A stretch of DNA of 64,000 nt from Bacteroidales bacterium. Its GTDB lineage: Bacteria > Bacteroidota > Bacteroidia > Bacteroidales > UBA12077. Every line of letters starts with the position of its first letter. Within the stretch, counting starts at the first letter, position 1. Positions 38,393 to 47,653 of this stretch are shown here, in pieces. The stretch covers positions 1 to 64,000 of the forward strand of contig DAOWGM010000143.1 in NCBI GenBank assembly GCA_030637515.1, given 5' to 3'. A model generated the notes under the pieces. The model ran no database searches and was not told the DNA's origin. It saw nothing but the letters and a program-made list of their open reading frames with translations. Made by a program: the position numbers and the translations under genes.

Positions 38393-38854
38393 CTAAAGAC
38401 TAACGTTTTGTTTTTCTGACACTTCTATTGTTTTACCACTTAAAAATGCTTTTACTTTAATTTTTCCTTCAATCTGCATTTCAAAACTCTTTGATTTTCT
38501 CATTTTATAAAGCGATGACATACTGGTTAATAAATTTGAAACATGTATATCCACAGGAAAAATCTGAACTTCATCTGATTTTGAAGGAATAACAATCTCT
38601 TTTGTGTTCTTCATTTTACCCAGATATTTCCCGTTTATGGTAACATCCAAATCCATTTCCTTTATTTTAATTTTATACCCATTTGGATTTGTAACCGGAA
38701 CTGATAACTCAAGACTAATTTTGTTATCGACCATTCCTTTAAAATTCACATTGCTCACATCTCCAATATTGACAGATTTGTATGCATTACAACTACTTAA
38801 AACAATAAGTAACACTAATAATCCTGCAATATTTATTATTTTATTTTTTTTCAT
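38393..38854 (-). CDS. LEA type 2 family lipoprotein
   Basis: A 153-residue lipoprotein: hydrophobic signal to VLSSC with lipid-modified Cys22. The mature part is a single LEA14-like (WHy-type) beta domain, shown by NKISLELSVPVTNPNGYKIKIKEMDLDVTINGKYLG and a late KIKVKAFLSGKTIEV strand (key residues N-P-N and the DV-I-G hairpin). It is likely anchored in the outer membrane, periplasmic side. The function of these bacterial LEA2 lipoproteins is not established. It stands between glpK and the SPOR gene on the same strand. Confidence 0.83.
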   Translation of the reverse strand: MKKNKIINIAGLLVLLIVLSSCNAYKSVNIGDVSNVNFKGMVDNKISLELSVPVTNPNGYKIKIKEMDLDVTINGKYLGKMKNTKEIVIPSKSDEVQIFPVDIHVSNLLTSMSSLYKMRKSKSFEMQIEGKIKVKAFLSGKTIEVSEKQNVSL

Positions 38855-38889
38855 AATTTTTTAATATACAAAAGTTGTTCCTTTTAATT

Positions 38890-40380
38890 TTATTGTTGCC
38901 AGTTCATCGCTTTTTCAACTGCTTTTTTCCATCCATTATATAACTTTTCTCTTTTATTATTATTCATTAACGGCAAAAAGGTTCGATCTATTTCACGCTG
39001 CTCAAGAATTTCATCTATTGTCCAGAATTCTACTGCAAGACCAGCGAGCATTGCAACACCCAAAGCCGTGGTTTCTACATTTGACGGTCTAATTACGTCA
39101 ACATTTAGCATATCAGCCTGGAATTGCATTAGAAAATTATTTGCACATGCACCACCATCAACATTAAGGCTTTTAAGTTTAATACCCGAATCTTTTTCCA
39201 TTGCTTTTAATACATCCATAGTTTGATATGCCAATGATTCTAAGGTTGAACGTACAATATGTTTATCTGTAACTCCTTGCGTTAAACCTAATATTGCACC
39301 ACGCGCAAACATATCCCAATATGGTGCTCCTAATCCTGAAAAAGCTGGTACTACATAAACTTCTTCGGTATCATCCGTTTCAAAGGCAATTTTTTCAGTT
39401 TCTGCAGCATTATTTATTATTTTTAAAGCATCTCTGAGCCATTTTATTGCTGCTCCTGCTATAAAAACACTTCCTTCAAGGGCGTATTTAATTTCTCCAT
39501 TTAAACCATAGGCTATCGTTGTTAACAACCCAGACTCTGATTCTACTGGTTTATTACCAGTATTCATTAACATAAAACAACCTGTTCCATATGTATTTTT
39601 TGCCATACCATCAGAAACACATGCCTGTCCGAACAATGCAGCTTGCTGATCACCAGCGATACCTGCTATTGGAATTTCTTTTCCAAAAATTGTTTTATCA
39701 GTATATCCGTAAATCTCTGAAGACATTCTTACTTCCGGTAATATTTGTTTTGGAACTCCGAATAGTTCAAGCAAATCTTCATCCCACTCCAAACTATTAA
39801 TATTAAATAGCATTGTTCGTGAAGCATTTGAGTAATCGGTTATGTGCAACTTACCTGCTGTAAGTTTCCATGTAAGCCAAGTATCGATTGTTCCTGCCAA
39901 GATTTCTCCTTTTATGGCTCTTTCCTTTATCCCTGGAACAATATTTAATATCCAGTGAATCTTTGTTGCAGAAAAATATGAATCAATTACTAAACCTGTA
40001 TTTTTCTTAACATACTCACTCCAACCTTCCTTTGATAATTTTTTACATAGATCTGCTGTTCGTTTATCTTGCCAGACTATTGCTCTGTATACTGGTTCTC
40101 CAGTGTTTTTATCCCACAAGATAATTGTTTCTCTCTGATTTGCTATTCCAATAGCTCCAATTTCTGAGGGATCAATATTCTGTTTATTTATTAGTTCTTT
40201 TGCTGTTTTGATTTGAGAATTCCATATTTCTATTGGATCATGTTCCACCCACCCTGCTTTTGGATAAAATTGGTTAAACTCTGTTTGTGCCGAGTCAACC
40301 ACATTCCCTTCTTTATTAAACAATAAGGACCTTGAACTGGAAGTGCCCTGATCTAATGAAAGTATGTATTTTTTATCCAT
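38890..40380 (-). CDS. glpK: Glycerol kinase
   Basis: Phosphorylates glycerol to sn-glycerol 3-phosphate. The 496 residues match the family. Signatures are [18 protein letters not shown] (8-25), [29 protein letters not shown] (R-E and W-D-R substrate residues), [13 protein letters not shown], and [19 protein letters not shown] near 345-363. No glycerol facilitator or GlpD gene is adjacent, so glycerol uptake genes must lie elsewhere or glycerol comes from lipid turnover. Confidence 0.95.
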   Translation of the reverse strand: MDKKYILSLDQGTSSSRSLLFNKEGNVVDSAQTEFNQFYPKAGWVEHDPIEIWNSQIKTAKELINKQNIDPSEIGAIGIANQRETIILWDKNTGEPVYRAIVWQDKRTADLCKKLSKEGWSEYVKKNTGLVIDSYFSATKIHWILNIVPGIKERAIKGEILAGTIDTWLTWKLTAGKLHITDYSNASRTMLFNINSLEWDEDLLELFGVPKQILPEVRMSSEIYGYTDKTIFGKEIPIAGIAGDQQAALFGQACVSDGMAKNTYGTGCFMLMNTGNKPVESESGLLTTIAYGLNGEIKYALEGSVFIAGAAIKWLRDALKIINNAAETEKIAFETDDTEEVYVVPAFSGLGAPYWDMFARGAILGLTQGVTDKHIVRSTLESLAYQTMDVLKAMEKDSGIKLKSLNVDGGACANNFLMQFQADMLNVDVIRPSNVETTALGVAMLAGLAVEFWTIDEILEQREIDRTFLPLMNNNKREKLYNGWKKAVEKAMNWQQ

Positions 40381-40436
40381 CTTCTATCTTTTTTAGGAGA
40401 ATCTAAAAATACAATATTTTGAATAGTTTTTGGGAT

Positions 40437-40476
40437 AAAAATAAAAACGGTTAAATCTTAAAAGAAATAACCGTTT
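40437..40476 (-). terminator. Intrinsic terminator after yebC
   Basis: On the minus strand AAACGGTTA (40468-40476) pairs with TAACCGTTT (40445-40453), followed by TTTTATTTTT. It lies 21 bp after the yebC stop codon. Confidence 0.83.
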
Positions 40477-40497
40477 AATATTTATTTATATTTTATT

Positions 40498-41241
40498 TTA
40501 TTCCATTGCTTCTGCAATTTCATCTGTTAGCTCAAGACTGTGATATACATTTTGCACATCGTCATCATCTTCAAATGCATCAATCATTTTTAACACTTTA
40601 AGTGCAGATTCTACGTCCAACTCTTTTGTGTCATTTGGGATTCGTTGTAAGCCTGCGTTTTCAATCTCAATACTTAAAGAATCAAGTTTTTTCTGTACAC
40701 TTCCAAAGTCTTCTTTAGCAGTAGTAACTGTTATTAATCCTTCTTCAATTTCTATATTTTCTGCACCTGCATCAATCATTTCCAATTCAAATTCGTCCAT
40801 ATCCATTCCTTCTGAAACCGGAAATGTGAAAATTCCTCTTGTATCAAAAAGAAATGACAGAGAACCATTTGTTCCTAAACTACCATTATATTTTGTGAAA
40901 ATTGCTCTAACATTACTAACTACTCTATTCTTATTGTCAGTTAAACAATCAACAAATACAGCTATTCCATTTGGTGCATAACCTTCAAAAGACATTTCTT
41001 CGTAGTTATCTCCATCTTTACCAGCCTTATTAATTGCTCTCTCTACATTATCCTTAGGCATATTTACACCTTTGGCATTATTCATTGCAAGACGTAATCG
41101 TGGGTTAGCTTCCGGGTCAGGACCACTTTCTTTAACTGCAATTGAAATTTCTTTTACAATCTTTGAGAACATTTTGGAACGTTTTGCATCGTTCGACCCT
41201 TTTGCTCTTTTTATTTTGGACCATTTACTGTGACCTGACAT
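40498..41241 (-). CDS. yebC: YebC/PmpR family protein
   Basis: A 247-residue member of the YebC/TACO1 family. The N-terminus MSGHSKWSKIKRAKGSNDAKRSKMFSK (quoted by its key SGHSKW-K-K-D-KR-K pattern) and the NPRLRLAMNNAKGVNMPKDN block are diagnostic. Members were described as transcription regulators and, more recently, as factors that help ribosomes through proline stretches. Three-domain layout: basic N-terminal helices, then two mixed domains, ending in an acidic tail. It lies alone between glpK and divergent miaB. Confidence 0.92.
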   Translation of the reverse strand: MSGHSKWSKIKRAKGSNDAKRSKMFSKIVKEISIAVKESGPDPEANPRLRLAMNNAKGVNMPKDNVERAINKAGKDGDNYEEMSFEGYAPNGIAVFVDCLTDNKNRVVSNVRAIFTKYNGSLGTNGSLSFLFDTRGIFTFPVSEGMDMDEFELEMIDAGAENIEIEEGLITVTTAKEDFGSVQKKLDSLSIEIENAGLQRIPNDTKELDVESALKVLKMIDAFEDDDDVQNVYHSLELTDEIAEAME

Positions 41242-41401
41242 AATAACTATTTTTATTTATTATTAATCTAATATTTAAGTAGCAGTAAAATTACTAAAAT
41301 TTAGAAATATAACTCAATACGATAGCAGGAAAATAATTTCGGACATTTAAGTCTTTTTTATAACAAATAAAGATATTCTGATTTTCACTTTATATTTTTA
41401 A

Positions 41402-41409
41402 TAAATTTG
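41402..41409 (+). promoter_or_regulatory. Candidate -7 element for miaB
   Basis: TAAATTTG followed by C matches TAnnTTTG and is 29 bp before the miaB ATG. No TTG is present 19-21 nt upstream (TTCTG is closest). Confidence 0.45.
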
Positions 41410-41438
41410 CAGAAGATTTTTAAATAAAGATTTTCAAA

Positions 41439-42812
41439 ATGGACAATACAAAACTGGAGTTATCTCAAAAATTATATCTTGAAACTTACGGATGTCAAAT
41501 GAATGTTGCAGACAGTGAAATTGTTGCATCTGTGATGAGAGACAGCGGCTATGTTATAACTGAAGACATTAATGAAGCTGATATTATACTCGTTAATACT
41601 TGTTCTATTAGAGAAAATGCAGAACAAAGAGTTTGGGGTCGTTTAGATGTTTTTAAGCAAATTAAAAAGAAAAAACCTGAACTTACTGTAGGTGTAATCG
41701 GATGCATGGCAGAAAGATTAAAAGAAAAACTAATTGAAGAAAAGAAAATTATTGACTTGGTGGTTGGTCCAGATGCATACAGAAGTCTCCCTGAATTATT
41801 GGAAACCGTTGAATCAGGACAAAAAGCAATAAATGTAATCCTTTCGAAAGAAGAGACTTATGCAGATATTAGCCCGGTAAGACTGGATAAAAACGGTATT
41901 TCTGCATTCATCTCAATAATGCGCGGTTGTAATAATATGTGCTCATATTGTATTGTTCCTTATGTTCGTGGTGGTGAAAGAAGCAGAAACCCTCAATCAA
42001 TTATTGCAGAAGCCGAAGATCTCTTTCAAAAGGGTTATAAGGAAATAACTTTATTAGGTCAGAATGTTGATTCGTATAACTGGGAATCTGAGAATAAAAA
42101 CCAGCCGGCCGGCAAGCAAGGTGAAACAGTAAAGTTTGCTCAGTTACTTGAAAAGGTTGCAAAAATTAGTCCTTCACTAAGAATACGGTTTTCAACATCG
42201 CACCCCAAGGATATGTCAGATGAAGTTTTGTTTACTATGGCAATGTATACCAACATTTGTAATCATGTACATCTGCCTGCTCAATCGGGAAGCACAGAAA
42301 TTCTTGAAAAGATGAAACGTGGATATTCTCGAGAATGGTATATTGACAGAATTAATGCCATCCGGAAAATTTTACCAGACTGTGCTGTTTCAACAGATAT
42401 TATGACAGGTTTCTCAGGTGAAACTGAAGAAAACCATAAGGATACACTTAGCTTAATGACTTTTGTTAATTATGATTATGCATTTATGTTTAAATATTCT
42501 GAAAGACCAAAAACATATGCATCCAGACATTTAAAAGATGACGTTACAGAAGAAATAAAATCAAAAAGATTGTCTGAAATAATAGAATTACAAGGAAGCT
42601 TATCTGAAAAAAGCAAAAAAGCAGATTTAGGTAAAGTTTTTGAAGTCCTTGTAGAAGGCACTTCCAAAAAATCTAAAGATCAATTGTTCGGAAGAAATTC
42701 ACAAAACAAAGTTGTTGTTTTCCCAAAACAAGACTTTAAAATAGGAGATTATGTTTTTGTAAAAGTAACTGACTGTACTTCTGCAACATTAATCGGAAAG
42801 GGGATTGATTAA
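41439..42812 (+). CDS. miaB: tRNA-2-methylthio-N6-dimethylallyladenosine synthase MiaB
   Basis: Radical-SAM enzyme that adds the methylthio group to i6A37 of tRNAs reading UNN codons. Of 457 residues, the N-terminal UPF0004 domain carries three cysteines (YGCQMN, NTCSIRENAEQ, IGCMAERLK). The radical-SAM domain has CNNMCSYCIVPYVRGGERSR (CxxxCxxC), and a C-terminal TRAM domain ends the protein (EVLVEGTSKKSKDQLFGRN). A GC-rich 22-bp segment at 42101-42122 adds QPAGKQG (about 221-227) to a loop where related proteins are shorter. The frame is kept. Confidence 0.95.
   Translation: MDNTKLELSQKLYLETYGCQMNVADSEIVASVMRDSGYVITEDINEADIILVNTCSIRENAEQRVWGRLDVFKQIKKKKPELTVGVIGCMAERLKEKLIEEKKIIDLVVGPDAYRSLPELLETVESGQKAINVILSKEETYADISPVRLDKNGISAFISIMRGCNNMCSYCIVPYVRGGERSRNPQSIIAEAEDLFQKGYKEITLLGQNVDSYNWESENKNQPAGKQGETVKFAQLLEKVAKISPSLRIRFSTSHPKDMSDEVLFTMAMYTNICNHVHLPAQSGSTEILEKMKRGYSREWYIDRINAIRKILPDCAVSTDIMTGFSGETEENHKDTLSLMTFVNYDYAFMFKYSERPKTYASRHLKDDVTEEIKSKRLSEIIELQGSLSEKSKKADLGKVFEVLVEGTSKKSKDQLFGRNSQNKVVVFPKQDFKIGDYVFVKVTDCTSATLIGKGID
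42101..42122 (+). repeat. GC-rich palindromic mini-insert inside miaB
   Basis: About 20 bp of almost pure G/C in a very AT-rich gene, centred on the perfect palindrome GCCGGCCGGC (42104-42113). It encodes QPAGKQG in frame. Short inserts translated as PAGKQG/PAGRQG are, as I recall, scattered in proteins of several AT-rich bacterial genomes. Only one copy is seen in this window. Confidence 0.55.
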
Positions 42813-42830
42813 AGTGTCAATTGAAACAAA

Positions 42831-43136
42831 CTAATTTATCTCAAAAACACGATCTAATTCAACTAATTGTATTAATTCCATTAACTCATCTGAAAGATTA
42901 ATTAAGTTAACATTGGAATTATTCAACTTTGATGTTTTATATACTTTTAACAATGTCTCAAATCCTGAGCTATCGATAAATCTTATTCCTGAAAAATTTA
43001 AGGTTAAATTTGAATCAGCTTTACTTACTAGAGAAGAAAGTTCAGACTCTATTTCACTTGAATTTAAAATATTAAGCTTAGTAACATTACTAAATGAAAC
43101 CATGTACTTATTGTCGAATTGATCAACTGTTAGCAT
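42831..43136 (-). CDS. STAS-domain protein (anti-sigma-factor-antagonist type)
   Basis: A 101-residue single STAS domain, the fold of SpoIIAA/RsbV. The phosphorylation site region is IRFIDSSGFETLL (51-63), Asp55-Ser56 matching the Asp-Ser pair of SpoIIAA, followed by the usual helix. Such proteins switch anti-sigma factors or signalling complexes by Ser phosphorylation. No RsbW-type kinase or PP2C phosphatase is visible nearby, so its partner is elsewhere. It converges on miaB with an 18-bp gap. Confidence 0.85.
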   Translation of the reverse strand: MLTVDQFDNKYMVSFSNVTKLNILNSSEIESELSSLVSKADSNLTLNFSGIRFIDSSGFETLLKVYKTSKLNNSNVNLINLSDELMELIQLVELDRVFEIN

Positions 43137-43265
43137 AATCTAATTGAGGTTTTTAATTTGAAGTAAAGTAGCAACAGAATAATTAATATTTCGATAAAAA
43201 AGAAGCGAAGTTTTGAACAAAAATTGTTAAAGTTTTAAACTATTAATCAGTTTAAACATTTCCTT

Positions 43266-43403
43266 TTAAAAAAATAAAGTAAAAACAGTAAATTCATTTG
43301 GCACTGAAGTAACTGATACATTTCCTTTATGCAAGTACATAATTTGTCTTGTAAGGCTGAGCCTAATACCCGATCCATCAGATTTTGTAATATAAATGCA
43401 GTA
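43266..43403 (-). pseudogene. Decayed C-terminus of a histidine kinase
   Basis: One reading frame on the minus strand, closed by stops on both sides and without a start, reads ITKSDGSGIRLSLTRQIMYL followed by HKGNVSVTSVPNEFTVFTLFF. This is the G2 box and last strands of a sensor-kinase HATPase domain (typical form: TKxxGSGIGLSLSRQIM-x-H-G-x-I-V-S-x-P). The glycine expected after GSGI is Arg. Nothing upstream (to 43588) continues it, so only a remnant of about 45 codons is left. It lies in the 452-bp gap between the STAS gene and a secreted-protein gene, which otherwise shows nothing. Confidence 0.72.
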
Positions 43404-43588
43404 TTAATCAGATTAATACTGGTAATTAATTTGATATTTAACATGGGGGAAAAGGTCTATTTGTAAAAAACAGAATTTCTATCTCGCTGAATACATGCAT
43501 CTTATATCATTTTCATAGGGTATTTTTTTATTTCTTCATCTTAAGATTAGAAACCAGAATTAAAAATAGATTCTAAAAAAATAAAGTT

Positions 43589-44542
43589 ATGAAAACAATA
43601 AAAAAATTAATGATCGGAATAGCGTTATCAGCATTCATGGTAATAAACGTATATGCACAGCCAAAATCAGAAATTATTGATGAAAATCAAACAAAAATTA
43701 ACTGGTCAGATGCAGATACATTGTACACTTTCCAATTTCAACCTGAAAGTAACACTTGGGTATTTTTCCAAAGAGAGATACGAAGATTTAATGAAGCCAA
43801 TCTGCCAACAGAAAACTTTGTTCAAAGCTGGAATGTTAACGATAAAAGCTGGGCAAACTATTTGAGAGTAAATTACTCTTATGATGAGAGAGGAAACCCA
43901 ATTGAAGAAATTGCTCAGGAATGGAATAGTGGTTATAAAAATTGGGTAAATGCCAATTTAAAAACAATTACTTATAAAAACAGGCAAAAAGAAGAAATAC
44001 TTTTTCAAGAATGGAAGAAACCTACAAACGAATGGTATAATATAATGAAATACCTGATAAAATATAATGAAAAAGGTATGGAGAATGCAATTACTGTTAG
44101 CTTGTTTAATGGTATCACACAAAACTGGGATAATCACAAAAAATTCAACATGGAATTTTCATCCACATTTTCTCCACCAACAACAGTGGTATCAGAAACT
44201 TGGATAGATGAACAATGGAAAGAAGAAGGAATGTATAAACTTCAGTATAATATTAGAGGTTACAAGACGATGGAAACAAGATATACTTGGAATCAAGGCC
44301 TAAGGAAGTGGATTGAAGGTTTAAAGATGGAAATAACATATGATAAAAAAGGAAATCAACTTGATTATCAGGAATTAAGATTTGATAACAGGAAGGAAGA
44401 ATGGCGTAAATTTAGCAGAAATGAGTCTATGTATAATGAAAACGGTTATATGATAGAAAAAACAGAATATATTTGGAACAATAGTGCTAATCAATGGGAA
44501 GTAGCAGACAGGTTTAAGTTTACTACAGACACAAAAATCTAA
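43589..44542 (+). CDS. Secreted Trp/Tyr-repeat protein of unknown function
   Basis: A 317-residue exported protein: signal peptide about 1-24 (ending INVYAQ). It then has about six imperfect repeats of roughly 35-45 residues with the pattern W-x(5-7)-W-x(8-11)-Y-x(5-7)-G-x-x-x-E, for example KSWANYLRVNYSYDERGNPI, KKWNMEF-like strands, RKWIEGLKMEITYDKKGNQL and EEWRKFSRNESMYNENGYMI. This gives a beta-rich repeat layout like YD/RHS-type repeats but without their exact motif. No C-terminal sorting domain of type IX secretion is seen. Function unknown. Confidence 0.78.
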   Translation: MKTIKKLMIGIALSAFMVINVYAQPKSEIIDENQTKINWSDADTLYTFQFQPESNTWVFFQREIRRFNEANLPTENFVQSWNVNDKSWANYLRVNYSYDERGNPIEEIAQEWNSGYKNWVNANLKTITYKNRQKEEILFQEWKKPTNEWYNIMKYLIKYNEKGMENAITVSLFNGITQNWDNHKKFNMEFSSTFSPPTTVVSETWIDEQWKEEGMYKLQYNIRGYKTMETRYTWNQGLRKWIEGLKMEITYDKKGNQLDYQELRFDNRKEEWRKFSRNESMYNENGYMIEKTEYIWNNSANQWEVADRFKFTTDTKI

Positions 44543-44560
44543 TCATATTCAGGATAAATA

Positions 44561-44590
44561 AAAAAGAGCTCTTTACAGAGCTCTTTTTTA
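44561..44590. terminator. Bidirectional intrinsic terminator between repeat-protein gene and aspS
   Basis: AAAAAGAGCTC (44561-44571) and GAGCTCTTTTT (44578-44588) form a perfect stem with a 6-nt loop. T runs follow on both strands. It reaches the aspS stop codon. Confidence 0.9.
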
Positions 44591-46336
44591 TTTAACTATT
44601 TTCAATGTTAGTTCCTTTAATTGTTTTTCATCAACTTCTGATGGTGAATCTATCATAACATCGCGACCGGAGTTATTTTTTGGAAAAGCAATATAATCTC
44701 TAATTGATTCTGATCCTCCAAATACTGAACACCAACGATCAAATCCGAAAGCAATTCCACCATGCGGTGGTGCTCCAAATCGGAAAGCATCTAATAAGAA
44801 ACCGAATTTTTCCTCTGCCTCTTTTTCAGAGATACCCAATGCTTTAAACATCTTCTGTTGTAATTCTGCATTAAAAATTCTAATCGATCCACCTCCTATT
44901 TCAACACCATTGATTACAAAATCATACGCATTTGCTCTCATTTTACCAGGATCTGAATCAAACAAACTTAAATCTTCTTCTTTTGGAGAAGTAAAAGGAT
45001 GATGCTTTGCAAAAAACCTATTTTCTTCTTCATTCCATTCCAAAAGTGGAAAATCAACAACCCAACAAGGAGCAAATTTATTTTTGTCTCTCAAATCAAG
45101 TCTATCACCCATTTCAAGACGTAAAACATTAAGAGTATTAAGTGTTTTATCTTTATTACCGGCAAGTACTAACAATAAATCGCCTGGTTCAGCTTGCATT
45201 GAATCTGCCCAGTTCTTTAAATCATCTTGTGAATAAAATTTATCTACAGAAGATTTATATGTTCCGTCGGTATTACATTTAACATAAACCAAGCCCTTTG
45301 CTCCAACCTGTGGTCTTTGAACAAAAGCGGTTAATGCATCAAGTTGTTTTCGTGAATATTCGGAACATCCTTTTGCAACAACACCTCCAACATATTCAAC
45401 GCTATCAAAAACAACGAATCCTTTTCCCTGAACAATTTCAGTTATTTCAGAAAATTTCATTCCGAATCTTAAATCAGGTTTGTCAGATCCATAATATTTC
45501 ATTGCATCTTCGTAAGTAATACGTGGAAATGCTTCTTCAAATTTTTGTCCTTTTACTTCTAAGAATAAATATTTCGCAAGCCCTTCGAAAGTATTTAAAA
45601 TATCTTCTTGATCTACAAACGACATTTCACAATCAATCTGAGTAAATTCAGGTTGACGATCTGCTCTAAGATCCTCATCACGAAAGCATTTTACTATCTG
45701 AAAATACTTGTCAAATCCTGAAATCATTAATAATTGCTTGAATGTTTGTGGTGACTGCGGTAGTGCATAAAATTCTCCTGGATTCATTCTTGATGGAACA
45801 ATAAAATCTCTTGCTCCTTCGGGTGTAGATTTAATCAAATAAGGAGTTTCAATCTCCATAAATTTCTCACCATCAAGATATTTTCTGATTTCCTGTCCCA
45901 TTCTGTGTCTTAATTCAAGATTTTCCCTTACAGGATTTCTTCTTAAATCAAGATATCGATATTTCATCCTTATTTCGTCGCCACCATCAGTTTCATCCTC
46001 AATTGTAAAAGGAGGTATTTCAGATTTGCTTAAAATAGTTATTTCTTCTGCAATAATTTCTATATCGCCTGTTGGCATTTTAGGATTTTTACTGCTTCGT
46101 TCAACTACTTTACCTGTAATTTTTAAAACAAATTCTCTTCCTAATTCTTCTAACTGATTTTTTATTTGATCCGGTGTATTTTCATCAAACACGAATTGAG
46201 TTATTCCATATCTATCGCGTAATGCAATAAATGTCATTCCTCCAAGATTTCTTATGGTCTGAATCCATCCACTAAGAGTAACTTTCTGCCCTACATTTTC
46301 AATTCTTAATTCACCGCAAGTATGAGTTCTGTACAT
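44588..46336 (-). CDS. aspS: Aspartyl-tRNA synthetase
   Basis: Class II synthetase charging tRNA-Asp. Of 582 residues, 1-105 is an OB-fold anticodon-binding domain ([22 protein letters not shown]). The catalytic core follows, with motif 2 ([23 protein letters not shown]) and motif 3 ([15 protein letters not shown]), and the bacterial GAD insertion lies between them. This is the bacterial-type enzyme. Whether it discriminates tRNA-Asn cannot be read here. The gene stands alone between converging and diverging neighbours. Confidence 0.96.
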   Translation of the reverse strand: MYRTHTCGELRIENVGQKVTLSGWIQTIRNLGGMTFIALRDRYGITQFVFDENTPDQIKNQLEELGREFVLKITGKVVERSSKNPKMPTGDIEIIAEEITILSKSEIPPFTIEDETDGGDEIRMKYRYLDLRRNPVRENLELRHRMGQEIRKYLDGEKFMEIETPYLIKSTPEGARDFIVPSRMNPGEFYALPQSPQTFKQLLMISGFDKYFQIVKCFRDEDLRADRQPEFTQIDCEMSFVDQEDILNTFEGLAKYLFLEVKGQKFEEAFPRITYEDAMKYYGSDKPDLRFGMKFSEITEIVQGKGFVVFDSVEYVGGVVAKGCSEYSRKQLDALTAFVQRPQVGAKGLVYVKCNTDGTYKSSVDKFYSQDDLKNWADSMQAEPGDLLLVLAGNKDKTLNTLNVLRLEMGDRLDLRDKNKFAPCWVVDFPLLEWNEEENRFFAKHHPFTSPKEEDLSLFDSDPGKMRANAYDFVINGVEIGGGSIRIFNAELQQKMFKALGISEKEAEEKFGFLLDAFRFGAPPHGGIAFGFDRWCSVFGGSESIRDYIAFPKNNSGRDVMIDSPSEVDEKQLKELTLKIVK

Positions 46337-46462
46337 AATATTAAATTATTATCTTGTCTGAAAAATTTATTTGTTTGAACTGCGAAAATAGGACTTTATT
46401 TCCTTTTTATAAAACTGTTATCTTTTTAAAAATAATCAGTATTTAAAAACTTTATTTAATAT

Positions 46463-46470
46463 TATCTTTG
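46463..46470 (+). promoter_or_regulatory. Candidate -7 element for tadA
   Basis: TATCTTTG is a full TAnnTTTG match 23 bp before the tadA ATG. No TTG at 19-21 nt upstream. Confidence 0.45.
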
Positions 46471-46493
46471 AAAGCATAAATTGGTAATAGGTT

Positions 46494-46934
46494 ATGGATA
46501 TATTCTCCCATGAATATTTTATGAAAGAAGCCTTAAAAGAGGCAAAGAAAGCTCTTGATAAAAATGAAGTTCCAATTGGTGCTGTTGTAGTTAATAACAA
46601 TCAAATAATTGGCCGAGCTCATAATTTAAGTGAAACCTTAAATGATGCAACAGCTCATGCAGAAATGCAGGCATTTACCGCTGCTGCAAATTTTCTGGGA
46701 GGTAAGTATCTGAATGACTGTACACTCTACGTTACTCTGGAACCTTGTATTATGTGTGGAGGAGCCTCATTCTGGACACAAATTTCTGAAATTGTTTATG
46801 GAGCCTCAGATCAAAAAAGAGGTTATAGCTCTATTAACTCAAAAATTTTACATCCAAAAACAAAGGTGATTTCAGGAATACTTGAAGATGAATGTGGTAA
46901 TTTGCTTATTGATTTTTTTAAACAAAAAAGGTAA
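46494..46934 (+). CDS. tadA: Nucleoside/tRNA adenosine deaminase (TadA-type)
   Basis: Zinc deaminase of 146 residues, most likely converting A34 to inosine in tRNA-Arg. The active site is visible: HAEMQAF (His56, catalytic Glu58) and PCIMCGGA (Cys85 and Cys88). The PIGAVVVNNNQIIGRAHN start and TLYVTLEPC context fit TadA, although guanine deaminases share the fold. It lies alone, divergent from aspS. Confidence 0.87.
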   Translation: MDIFSHEYFMKEALKEAKKALDKNEVPIGAVVVNNNQIIGRAHNLSETLNDATAHAEMQAFTAAANFLGGKYLNDCTLYVTLEPCIMCGGASFWTQISEIVYGASDQKRGYSSINSKILHPKTKVISGILEDECGNLLIDFFKQKR

Positions 46935-47004
46935 TTTTATAAATTAAAGATTACATTTATAACCAACCTTTTTAAAAAAGTGATGCATATCACCCGCAGT
47001 TAAT

Positions 47005-47034
47005 TTGTAAATAAACAAATACTTTAAATCTTTG
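47005..47034 (+). promoter_or_regulatory. Candidate promoter of the YfiR-family gene
   Basis: TTG (47005-47007), a 19-nt spacer and AATCTTTG (47027-47034; one mismatch to TAnnTTTG) precede the start codon by 19 bp. Confidence 0.5.
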
Positions 47035-47053
47035 TACTGATTAAAAAAGGAAC

Positions 47054-47569
47054 ATGAAACAGTTTACACTTCTATTATTAACTTTTTTTTCAATTAACTT
47101 TAGTATTCTGGCACAATCGTCGGTACATGAAGCAGAGGCAGGTATGATTTATAATTTTACCAAATTTTTTGACTGGCCTCAAACAGAGAAATCAGGAGAT
47201 TTTATTATTGGTGTGCTTGGTTCCAAAGATTTATTTAATGAATTAACTGCAATTACAAAAGATAAAAAAAATGTTACTCAAAATATTATTGTAAAATCAT
47301 TTAATAATTATGATAATATTAGTGATTGCCATGTTATTTTTATAACATCTTTTAATTCCTCACATATTCACAAAGTACATAAAAAAACAGGTGTGCATTG
47401 TTTAATTATTAGTGATAGTATGACAGCAATAGAAAAAGGAGCTGTAATTCAGTTTTTTATTGAAAACAGCCGATTAAAATATGATTTCAGCATAGAAAAT
47501 GCATTAAAGCATGGGCTTAAATTTCATTCGAAAGTATCGGAAATGGCTAATACAACTTACACCTATTAA
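47054..47569 (+). CDS. YfiR-family periplasmic protein
   Basis: A 171-residue exported protein: signal peptide about 1-20 (ending ILAQ), then a YfiR/DUF4154 domain. Hallmarks are EAGMIYNFTKFFDWP near the start, IIGVLGSKDLFNEL, a CHVIFITSF strand and the late GAVIQFFIENSRLKYDFSIENALKHGLKFHSKV. In Pseudomonas YfiR controls a diguanylate cyclase. In Bacteroidetes, stand-alone copies of unknown partner are common, and none of the Yfi partners is seen here. Converges with the arsenite transporter gene. Confidence 0.86.
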   Translation: MKQFTLLLLTFFSINFSILAQSSVHEAEAGMIYNFTKFFDWPQTEKSGDFIIGVLGSKDLFNELTAITKDKKNVTQNIIVKSFNNYDNISDCHVIFITSFNSSHIHKVHKKTGVHCLIISDSMTAIEKGAVIQFFIENSRLKYDFSIENALKHGLKFHSKVSEMANTTYTY

Positions 47570-47653
47570 ATTTATATCATAAGATATATCAACAATCAAC
47601 TATTCTATTTATCAATATTTCTTATTAATTATAAATTAACTTTTTTACAGCAA

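Noticed and set aside
43247-43444. Minus-strand frame of 65 codons overlapping the kinase remnant
   Set aside because: The recognisable HATPase sequence is in a different frame, so this one is a shadow of the decayed gene.
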